DNA of 64,000 bases, from assembly GCA_949317995.1 (NCBI GenBank), contig OX439040.1, forward strand, positions 55,090,089-55,154,088, given 5' to 3'. Source of the DNA: Acholoe squamosa (taxonomy: Eukaryota > Annelida > Polychaeta > Phyllodocida > Polynoidae). Positions within the stretch are counted from its first letter, which is position 1, and the number at the start of each line of letters is the position of its first letter. The notes below the pieces were generated by a model. It searched no databases. It was not told where the DNA came from and saw nothing but the letters and a program-made list of their open reading frames with translations. Made by a program: the position numbers and the translations under genes. Below, piece after piece: positions 55,701 to 64,000 of this stretch.

Positions 55701-55986
55701 GAGAGACAAAAGCAAAACAGGTATTTACAAACCTGCAATTTGCAGCCCCCCACCAACTAAAACTGTAGATACCCCCACCATGGCTGCTTCAGCCGCACCT
55801 ACAGATTTAGTAGAGACCCTAGTCACTCGTTTGACTGAAGCTCTGAGGTGCCCCCGAGTGGACAAGTCCAGAAGGAGATGTTTTAGATGCCAAATTATAG
55901 GGCATTACGCTGCCGAATGTACAGCAGAGAAACCGGTGCCTAGATCACCGGGTAGTTATTCTATAAGTAATACAGAGGAAAACTAA
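52790..55986 (+). pseudogene. gag region of the gypsy element
   Basis: The region holds a predicted coiled coil (Glu/Lys/Gln-rich heptads around 53,380-53,860), then a Pro/Gly/Asn-rich linker with GYNGG, GGSGSG and PPGG repeats (54,150-54,800), and a capsid-like helical part (54,950-55,450). A CCHC zinc knuckle, CFRCQIIGHYAAEC, near 55,880-55,920 follows. Gag forms the particle and packages RNA. The long N-terminal coiled coil ahead of a Gly/Asn-rich spacer is unusual for gypsy Gag. The region is broken. Confidence 0.8.
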
Positions 55987-55997
55987 AAAGGGGTCCC

Positions 55998-58900
55998 TTG
56001 TTGGGCAAGGAAGAGGATCCCAGTGACATAACTTGCCATAATATCACCAACCGTGATGCAGGTTCCTATGAAGAAGCAAAGTCGCCCAACACCAGATCGG
56101 GTAGTAGTATCTGGAAGGTTGGGGAACCCGATACATCAGGTGCCCAGGGAGCACAGGGGAAACCCAGTATCGGTAAAGAGGTAGACGGCTATGAGTTACC
56201 CAGGGTTGGTAGTACCCATCTACCCCCGGGTCATCCTGGTCTGGAATACTTGAAAGGATGTGGATCGACCCATGGTGCTAACAAGGAGACTCCTGTTATT
56301 ACGGATACGCCTTCTCTGCTGAAAGGAAGGCAGTGGTATGTTTGCCTTACTATCAACGGAAGGTCTGCTGAGTTTTTAGTTGATACGGGAGCTAGTCACT
56401 CCTGTGTCTCCAAGAAATTCTATGACCTTATACCGGATGAGCATGAAACTCCCATATCAGGAGGAAGTGCTCAGACGGCCGATGGAAGTAGAATGCGAAT
56501 GTATGGTAGAACTTGTTTGAAGTTGCAAATGGATGGCATACATGACTTTCTCATGGGTGCGACCATTGTGGATATATCGGATGAAGGGATACTAGGGTTG
56601 GATTTTGCCTCCCTGTATGGTGCGGTTTTAGAGCCACAATCAGGAGTGAAATACCCGTATCCTGTAAAACTAGGATATGTATTGCGACAGGTAAGCAGTA
56701 TGGCCTCAGTGGCACAAACTGTTCGGATTCCTGCTGGAGTAGCATGTGATGTACTTTTACGAAGTGATCCCACGATGAGGAATCAACCGGATGTGATAGC
56801 CTTATCAAGTATTGGATTAAAATCCATGGATACCATTGTTGCTAATGCATCCTGGACAGTGGTCCCGATTTCGAATCAAGGGACTAGGCCTATCTATTTT
56901 AAGAAGGGACATGTTTTCGGAAGTGTAACACTTTCTGAAACGGTCATTAAAAGTGATCTTAGACTACCGAATGACAAGGATTCTGGGGATATGTCAGGCG
57001 ATTTGAAAAAATTGTATGACGGAACCCTCCTTGAGGATCCGGAACATAAAGAGAATTTATGGCAATTGTTGGGGCAATATCAGAATGCCTTTGCTAAACC
57101 TTTAGGGCGAACCACGAAGGTTTTGCATAGTATAGAATCAGGAAATGCGGAACCATTTAAAATTCCGTATAGACGATTACCTCTGGCTAAAAAGAGAGTC
57201 GTGGAAGAGGAAATCAATAAAATGTTAGAACAGGATGTGATAATCCCGTCCAACAGTCCTTGGAGTAGCCCTGTTTGCATGGTAACAAAGAAAGATGGTA
57301 CCATTCGGTTCTGTATTGATTACAGAAAGTTAAATGGAGTAACGAAAAAGAATTTGTATCCATTACCCAGAATAGATGAAACCATCGACGCCTTAGGTGG
57401 TAATAGCTGGTTCTGTACTTTAGAGCTACAATCCGGATATTGGCAGGTCGGTATGAATCCTACAGATACTGCGTTTTGTAGTCATATCAGGTTATTTCAA
57501 TATAACGTTATGCCTTTCGGTTTGTGTAATGCACCAGCCACCTTTGAGGCAATGATGGAGACCTTGCTAAGTGATTTACTATGGAAAAGGTGTCTAGTAT
57601 ACCTAGATGACGTAATAGTCTTCGGAAAAACTTTCGAGGAATGTTCAAACAATCTGAAATTGGTATTAGAATGAATCATTTCTAATGGTCTTAAATTAAA
57701 ACCAAAGAAATGTCATCTGTTTAAACAGTCCATGAATTATTTGGGCCGTATCATTTCAAATGAAGGAATAAAAGCTGATCCAGAGAAAATCGAATCAGTA
57801 ATGAATTGGAGTAGACCCAGGAACCCGAAAGAAGTAAGGTCATTCTTGGGATTCTGTTCCTATTACCGGGAATTCATACCGAATTATTCAAGGGTAAGTT
57901 ACCCTTTGCAAATTCTGGTTAATTGGACCCCCGGGTATACCAAGGACAAGTTTCCTTGGGGACATGAACAAGATCAAGCCTTCAAAATGCTAAAGGATCT
58001 GTTAACGAGTACTCCAGTATTACAGTATCCAAATGAAACGGATCACTTCATACTGGATACGGATGCTAGCAATGAAAGCATTGGTGCTGCTCTGTCACAG
58101 GTCCAAAATGGAGTAGAAGTACCAATAGCATTTGCTAGTAATACTTTGAGTAAAACTCAACGTAACTACTGCACAACTAAACGTGAGCTGTTAGCAGTAG
58201 TAATATATACATAGAAGTTTAAACACTTCTTATGGGGAACTGATTTTACCTTGCGGATGGATCACTCCTCGTTAAAATGGCTATTGAACTTCCGAGATGC
58301 TGAAGGAATGCTCGGTATGTGGTTAGCCCACCTGTCTGAGTATGGCTTGGAACATAGTCAAATTCAGCATAGACCTGGAGTGAAGCATATTAATGCAGAC
58401 GCCTTGTCTCGGATACCAATTCGGAAATGTGATAATCCGAATTGTACCGATTGTGGAGCACACAGAGAAGTATTAGCTGGGATTCGGATTCCTTTCGGAA
58501 CCCAGATGGACAGTATCTTGGATTGGTCTATGGAAACCATAAAACAATACCAAGAGGCTGACTCGATAACTGCTAAGCTTTTGCAATTGGTACCAGGGGG
58601 TATACGTCCAGCCAGACCTATAGTTTCGCTGGAAAACCGGGAAATGAGAAGATTTCTTGCTCAATGGGCCGAGTTAGAAGTCCGAAAGGGTATATTATAC
58701 CGATGGAAGCCATGTAAAAATGGCGAGAGAGTCATGCAAGTGGTTATTCCACATGTAATGAGACGTGAAATAATGTATTATTGTCACGGACATAAGACCA
58801 GTAGTCACTTTGGGAAGAAACGTTCACTAGCACGTCTATCCCAAAAGTATTACTGGCCTGGAATGTCGCAAGACTTATTAAGATGGATTTTCACCTGTCC

Positions 58901-59959
58901 CGATTGTTGTAAGAACAAACCGGGACCCGGATTGGGTAAATTACCCCTCTCCCAAGAACTGTTTGGAGTAAGGTTCGCTTGAGTTGGTGTAGATATCATT
59001 AGTGGGTTTAATAAAACTACTAATGATAACACCTGTATGATGGTAGTGTGTGACTATTATACTAAGTATACGAAAGTCTTCCCACTACCGGATCATAAAG
59101 CCGTGACATGTGCCGAAGCCTTTGTGAAAGGCTGGGTACTGACTTTTGGTGTTCCCTTGATGCTACATAGTGATCAAGGCCGAGAATTCGAATCTAACTT
59201 AAGGCAGAGTATGTGCGAATACTTAGCCATTTGTAAGACAAGAACTGATCCGTATCGCCCTCAGAGCGACGGTTTAGTAGAAGATTCAATAGAACTCTTA
59301 TTCAAGTTCTTAAATCACTAGTGAATGAGAACATGGATGACTGGGATGAGCAATGTCATTTTGTGACACATGCTTACAACAGTACCATACATTCGAGTAC
59401 TAATTGTTCTCCCAACTTATTAGTATTCAGAGAAGACCTTATAATGCCTGCCGACCTAGTGTTCGGAGTCATAGGCATGGATCAGGAACTACCTTGTCAT
59501 GTAGTTTTCGTCGAATGGTTGAGGGACAGGTTCCGAAAAGCTTATGAATCTGTCCGAATTGACCTAGAAAAGAGTGTACGTTGGCAAAAAGTTGTGTACG
59601 ATGTGGACTTAAAAATGAGAAAGTTCAAACCAGGTGATAGAGTGCTGAGGTTACATGAACCTTTGCGTCATATTAAATTAGCATCCAATTGGGATGGTCC
59701 ATTCATTGTAACCCAGGTTATCAGTGATTGTACAGTAATTATTCAATCCGACATTGGTCGATTTTACAAATCCAATGTCGCGAGATTACGAAGATGGTCT
59801 GGGAGGGAGACCTCCACAGAAATGTATGGTAAAGGATTCGATAAGGTAATGAATGTAAATCGAATCCCTGACCAGGAACCTGACCCGAGACCTACAAGGA
59901 AACGGGGCAGGCCCAAGAAAAAAATCTATGGGGAAGCCACCAACGCTACTAAACAATAA
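55998..59959 (+). pseudogene. pol region of the gypsy element (PR-RT-RH-IN)
   Basis: Protease: LVDTGASHSCVS near 56,380. Reverse transcriptase: conserved blocks from about 57,130, with FCIDYRKLN, MPFGLCNAPATFE and the catalytic YLDDVIVFG near 57,600. RNase H: FILDTDASNESIGAALSQ near 58,050. Integrase: HHCC zinc domain (about 58,750-58,920, ending CPDCC), then the core with HSDQGREFES and DPYRPQSDGLVE (59,000-59,300), and a C-terminal GDRVLRL ... WDGPFIV domain near 59,630-59,790. Together these copy RNA into DNA and insert it. The region is broken in a few places. A basic KRGRPKKK stretch, AT-hook or nuclear-signal-like, follows the integrase tail. Confidence 0.9.
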
Positions 59960-60492
59960 GCATGGTGGTGTAAAAAAAGTCTCGGCGGGTGTAGACAGAA
60001 AAAAGAGGAAAGAGGTTCTGAAGACTACAGGATCCCTAGAGAAAGCTCTTCGATCTGTCAGGTTCGGAAAGGAGTTGCCCGATGAGGGGGTAGTCGTCCG
60101 TCGCAGTCCTAGATTAGCCCAGAGGACTGCAGTAACCTAACCCGTATACACAACGAGTGTGCCGTGCTGTTAACCGGTTCAATGTTATATGTTATGCGGA
60201 AGCCTAACAACTGACCTGAAAGGTGTATTTGTCGTCGCTGTACGATGTACCAGTGGGTAGTGCACGGATAATCCGGTGGATTCCCAGAACCTTTCCATAA
60301 ACTCCACGCAAATCCCCAGACGAGTCGACAGCATGAGCGATGATAACATCAAAACATTCATTTGTTTATATTTTCGCGGTCCGCACGTGTTGAGCATGTG
60401 ACGTCATGGCGTCCAGTCTCGGCTGACCTCTCGTGACCCCGCTTTCAAGCGTGGAAATGACGTCACGGAACCTGGCGTAACGCCATATTGTT

Positions 60493-60548
60493 TTTAGTAG
60501 TGAGAAGAGGCGGACGAGTCCTCGTCCGCTCTCTGATTTACTACTAAA
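60493..60548. other. Strong two-part hairpin between pol and the 3' ORF
   Basis: GCGGACGAG/CTCGTCCGC forms a perfect 9-bp stem with a 2-nt loop, nested in TTTAGTAGT/ACTACTAAA. It lies about 105 bp before the ATG at 60654 and could be an RNA signal in the element's transcript. Confidence 0.55.
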
Positions 60549-60653
60549 GGCTTACACACCGACAGAGTCAAAACCCTAGGGAAGAGACCCTGTGTTGTTC
60601 CGGCTTCTGACGCCGTTAAGTGTTTATACTCCCGAATTGATTCCTCTAGGCCT

Positions 60654-62213
60654 ATGGCTGAGGAATCCGTGACTGCGGCGAAGCTATCCGGTGACCTGGA
60701 TAAGCTGACGCCAGCTTCCGAATCCCTCACTCGTGAGGTATTGTCTCCAGTAACCCCGGAGGAGGATGAACTGATGGAAGTGGATGCACCCACTACAGAT
60801 CAGTCATTCGAAAAGAGACTGGAGGAGTTCAACTTGAACAGTCCAGTAGCTGCTATTTCGCCACTGGCATCACCAGTAGGAACAGCCGAACCAACAACAG
60901 AACAGTCGGATAGTCGTCCTTCGGATACTACCCCAGCTGTGTCAACAGAACAAGTCGATGGTCAAGCCAATACCCAAGGTGAGACCCGCGACTCTAGTAA
61001 ACAGGGGGAACTCATAGACATGGAGGACTCCGAATTGCCCGCTGTATACGACGGGAGGTATCTGTACATCCATCCGGAATTACAGAACCTGGCAAAACAC
61101 GAAACAGGGAAATCTATTCCGGTAGATTCCTTGATTCGGAAGGCCGTCGAGGACATTATGACGGAGTACCAATGGGAAAGGACGCCACTGGAGTGGCTTA
61201 CGGATTGGACTTGGTACCAACGCGGACTTATGGTAGACCCAGAGTTCCGCGATGTGGTGTACCAGGCCAATCGAGCTATTGCCATGGGAGTCTATCAGAA
61301 GCCTGATAGGTCCGCATGGAAAATGGTGCGAACAGATGTAGACTGGGTGGGCTGCTTGGTTGACAAGATCGGGCATGTCTACCCACGTCCGGAAACCCTC
61401 CTATACGATCTCCACACCTTAAGGGAGTATCGTGCCGCAGCAACCGAGTTCGAAAAGTGGGATGATGGCTTCTACATAGTAGAGGCTGAAATCAAGCACT
61501 TTCAAACCATGTCCACTGTCCCATTGGACAGAGCCAGCACTCTGAGACAGATCATCACTCTCCGGGTGAGGGAAGAAATCAGAGTCCGAGAAGAGGCTGA
61601 GAAGGCTGAGGAGGAACAGAAGCTACAGCAAGCCATAGCTCCTGGAATCCCTAAGCGAATGATGGCTGGTAGAAGTCCGGATGCTCCCGTGGCTTCAACC
61701 AGCAATGCTTCTGCTACAATCCCTAGTCCCAAACCACAGGATAAGGATCCACTCAAGGATCCGAAACCGGCGGCTACGGCGATGGATAAGGCAGAAGAGG
61801 ACAAGTGGGAACTGTCCAAAAATAGGAGATCTTCATCTCGGAAGAAGAAACATCTCCCAGACTCTGTAAAGGCAGATGAGCAAGCCGCTAAATCCGGCGC
61901 GACTAATGAAGACTCCATGCAAGTGGACTCTTCAGAAGATGATTCTATAGGGGAATCCTCGTTTGAGTACGATGAAGATGCAGCACCATCGAACCAAACG
62001 GAGGCCGAGCGTTGGAAAAACGCGAAATCCGGGTTTAAGGAATGGGTACCCACCTGTTTCAAGGACTGCGTTTCCGGATACCGGAAGAAAGATGGGGCTC
62101 CATTATATGCCTGTCCCAGACCCATCAATAAGAATGGAGAGTCGGACGATGAGGATTGGATGCGGTTATCCGATGAAGATCATAACCCAAGTAAAGCCTA
62201 TAGGAAACTATAG
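60654..62213 (+). CDS. Extra 3' ORF of the gypsy element, 519 residues, unknown function
   Basis: A long open frame lies downstream of integrase where env would be in retroviruses. The N-terminal ~140 residues are acidic and Ser/Thr/Pro-rich. A globular core rich in Trp and Tyr follows (GRYLYIHPELQNLAKHE, WLTDWTWYQRG, YPRPETLLYDLHTLREYRAA). Then come a charged helix (REEIRVREEAEKAEEEQ) and an acidic tail. There is no signal peptide or membrane segment, so it is not an envelope protein. No family is recognised. A basic SRKKKHLP stretch could be nuclear. Confidence 0.6.
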   Translation: MAEESVTAAKLSGDLDKLTPASESLTREVLSPVTPEEDELMEVDAPTTDQSFEKRLEEFNLNSPVAAISPLASPVGTAEPTTEQSDSRPSDTTPAVSTEQVDGQANTQGETRDSSKQGELIDMEDSELPAVYDGRYLYIHPELQNLAKHETGKSIPVDSLIRKAVEDIMTEYQWERTPLEWLTDWTWYQRGLMVDPEFRDVVYQANRAIAMGVYQKPDRSAWKMVRTDVDWVGCLVDKIGHVYPRPETLLYDLHTLREYRAAATEFEKWDDGFYIVEAEIKHFQTMSTVPLDRASTLRQIITLRVREEIRVREEAEKAEEEQKLQQAIAPGIPKRMMAGRSPDAPVASTSNASATIPSPKPQDKDPLKDPKPAATAMDKAEEDKWELSKNRRSSSRKKKHLPDSVKADEQAAKSGATNEDSMQVDSSEDDSIGESSFEYDEDAAPSNQTEAERWKNAKSGFKEWVPTCFKDCVSGYRKKDGAPLYACPRPINKNGESDDEDWMRLSDEDHNPSKAYRKL

Positions 62214-62219
62214 CTTACG

Positions 62220-63730
62220 TTGAACGCTTCTGATAAGTACTATACTAACACTCAGAAGCGTAAGCTCCGTTGGGCTCTGGAAAAGTGGTATGGCGATCGT
62301 CAGAAGACCTGCCCCTTTTCCATTTGCCAAGATGCAAGCGACGAGACTGTCAAAACCTGGAGCACTTCTGCTCGGTTCCAAAGACATCTCGTCGAGACCC
62401 ACTGCCACCATCATCCGGTCTACATTTGTGACCCGACGATTGGTAAAAGAGTAAAAAAGTGTACTACGATGGTAACCTATAATCGTTGCAGTGACTTAGC
62501 GAGACACCAGAAAGCAGCCCATGCTGATGGCCTGGATCTCGCTCGGAAGAAGGTCATGGAACTTCATCGGGAGCTTATGTGAGAAGTAGATAAGCTCGAT
62601 ACAGAAGTTAAACCAGGTGACCAGGTCCTTTGTTCAGTTAACAGGGGAAAAGAGTCTAAACTCAGTGCTAAGACGGTACTCACCACAGGCCGAGGGAAAT
62701 TAGATATGCACGATAGCATTTGGAAATTGTGCGAGGAGTCTGGCAGAGAAGGTAAACATGCCAGAGATAGGAACTGAAGAGACCAAAACCGGGGACAACC
62801 CGGTAGTGTCCTGGATAGCCAGAGTCAAGCCAGGGAGGATCGTACCAGATCCCCGCTGGCACGCCACCCGCATGATCAGTCGCAGGTATCTGTTGTCTTC
62901 AAACAGCCTGCGCCTCTCGGATCATATGCATCAGCTGCACAATATCCGGGTAAACTGGACAAGAGGGCATATCCTTCCATGTCCCAGAAACCCGGACCGG
63001 AGAGTCAATCTCTGAGTATAGGTAGAGGTGGACGCTTGGTATCCAAGAAGCCCGCCCCTGCTGCCGCCGCTGGATCTCCAGCACCACTGAATCAGGACCA
63101 GATACAAGAGTATTTGGCCCTTGGCATGAAGCAGAATCTACCACCCGGATACTGTATTCCTACAGTCTCACAACCGGGTGCGTCTCCTGTACCGGTTAGC
63201 TCATCCGGAACTGCCAGTGCCACTGCGACAGCTGCACCAGTACTCCTTCTGAGTGCTGCACCACCTGTTGCAATGATCCCGAAACCAGCCGATGCCATCA
63301 CTATTAAAACTAGTCCGGCAGAAGTCTGGTTTGATAAATCTCGCCAGGGGGAAGCGGATGTCCAAAAGGCCATCTACACCCACTGGTAGAAGTGTGTTAA
63401 GCAACGAGCCACGGATTATCATCAGGGTCTTTTAAATGACACTCTGATGTGTTTCCAGGAGGTCAGTAACGCTGAAAAGCAACGCCTGGAAACTAAAATT
63501 CAAGCAGATGTTAAATCACTTGAAGAAGAAGCCTTGGCTGCCAAAGAACAGGCAGCCATGGATGTCCATGTCCTCGAAAAAAGAGTAAATGAGGAAGTAC
63601 AATGGAACACCTGATTGAATACTAAATTCATGAGAGTGTTCGGAGTGGATTTAGATGAGTGGGACGGTAAACCGGAATCCGCTCTAGTTCTTCTTAAGAA
63701 GAAGCATGCTAAGCATTCGGCTTAACATGC
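62220..63730 (+). pseudogene. 3' accessory region of the gypsy element with C2H2-like and coiled-coil sequence
   Basis: The first part contains two zinc-finger-like patterns: C-x4-C with a later H-x4-H (FQRHLVETH) and a C ... C with ARHQKAAH. The middle is Pro/Ala/Ser-rich (KPAPAAAAGSPAPLNQDQ). The end is helical and charged (EEALAAKEQAAMD). Together with the 519-residue ORF this makes about 3 kb of non-pol sequence. It is broken. Its function is unknown; nucleic-acid binding is an inference from the finger-like pattern. Confidence 0.5.
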
Positions 63731-64000
63731 TTCCGGATTCCATTATTCAATCAGTCCATTAACCCGGAATGTATACAGAATACACAGTCTACTAACTGGA
63801 ACTCCATACACTCTAATGACCTAGCATCGGATATATCCGAATAGTTTTTGCTGATGTACCGGACGGATGCAGTGAGATGTGGATTACCTAAACACCTGTT
63901 ACCTTGATGTCCTACCTACAACCGGAGTATATGTTTCTTGTGCTACCCGGAACTATACATTAATAGACACTGGATATACGTTTTGAAAACTTACTACTAC
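63731..64000 (+). other. Downstream non-coding part of the gypsy element
   Basis: No copy of the 5' LTR starts before the window ends, so this is internal 3' untranslated sequence. CCGGA words are frequent, as in the rest of the element. Confidence 0.5.

Larger units (their letters stand above)
52533..64000 (+). mobile_element. Ty3/gypsy LTR retrotransposon with extra 3' coding region, broken, 3' end outside window
   Basis: The order is 5' LTR, primer-binding site, gag with coiled coil and CCHC knuckle, protease, reverse transcriptase, RNase H, integrase, then a long additional region. PR-RT-RH-IN order defines Ty3/gypsy. More than 11.4 kb is in the window and no second LTR is seen, so the element is unusually long. 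It has about six to eight breaks, but long stretches remain open, suggesting a fairly recent copy. Dating by LTR comparison is not possible here. Confidence 0.9.

Noticed and set aside
52790-59959. Host gene interpretation of the long frames
   Set aside because: Protease, RT, RNase H and integrase motifs in Ty3/gypsy order plus LTR and primer site identify a retroelement.
60493-60548. Hammerhead ribozyme
   Set aside because: The stems are perfect, but the CTGATGA and GAAA core sequences are not present in the right places.

Overview
The window is eukaryotic and looks like an invertebrate metazoan, probably a marine deuterostome such as a lancelet, hemichordate or echinoderm. Reasons: split genes with canonical GT/AG introns, a TGA-containing selenoprotein U (PRXL2/FAM213) gene, a Polinton-type element, a Ty3/gypsy retroelement, and a very dense load of short inverted-repeat DNA elements, satellites and microsatellites. 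The species cannot be fixed from the sequence alone.

Layout. 1-5.5 kb: gene-poor, with small TIR elements (1-287, 925-1321, 4291-5174) and a GC-richer stretch at about 2.1-4.0 kb. 5,569-12,704: a complete-ended but internally shortened Polinton/Maverick-like fossil with ~0.6-0.75 kb TIRs and a 6-bp CATAAC target duplication. Its cargo is unusual: a BIR (IAP-type) ORF, death-fold-like sequence, an Ala-rich ORF and a degraded protein-primed-type DNA polymerase B. Its TIRs are packed with E2F-like, CCAAT and CACGTG motifs. 12.7-22.1 kb: repeats, including a 1.8-kb TIR element made largely of 83-bp and 106-bp tandem arrays (15,463-17,257).

22,172-29,991 (+): four exons of a four-EF-hand, calmodulin-like protein; its 6.2-kb first visible intron is filled with nested transposons. 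Tail-to-tail with it, 32,799-40,053 (-): five exons of selenoprotein U, with an in-frame TGA in a U-x-x-C redox motif, a SECIS-like hairpin in the 3' UTR and a poly(A) signal. Its introns hold a 41-bp-type minisatellite, an 80-bp satellite and several hairpin elements. Two further minus-strand spliced-looking exons lie at 49.9-50.3 kb.

40.2-48.5 kb is a nest of DNA elements: two foldback transposons (40,599-42,880 and 44,132-46,010), each with its own 8-bp target duplication, sit inside other TIR elements. At 50,268-52,094 an element with identical 461-bp direct terminal repeats is inserted exactly at a 3' splice site. From 52,533 to the right edge lies a Ty3/gypsy LTR element (5' LTR, tRNA-His-type primer site, gag, pol with PR-RT-RH-IN) with a long extra 3' coding region that includes C2H2-like sequence; its 3' LTR is outside the window.

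Only two host protein genes are well supported. Most of the remaining DNA is transposon-derived, and their introns are the main landing sites.
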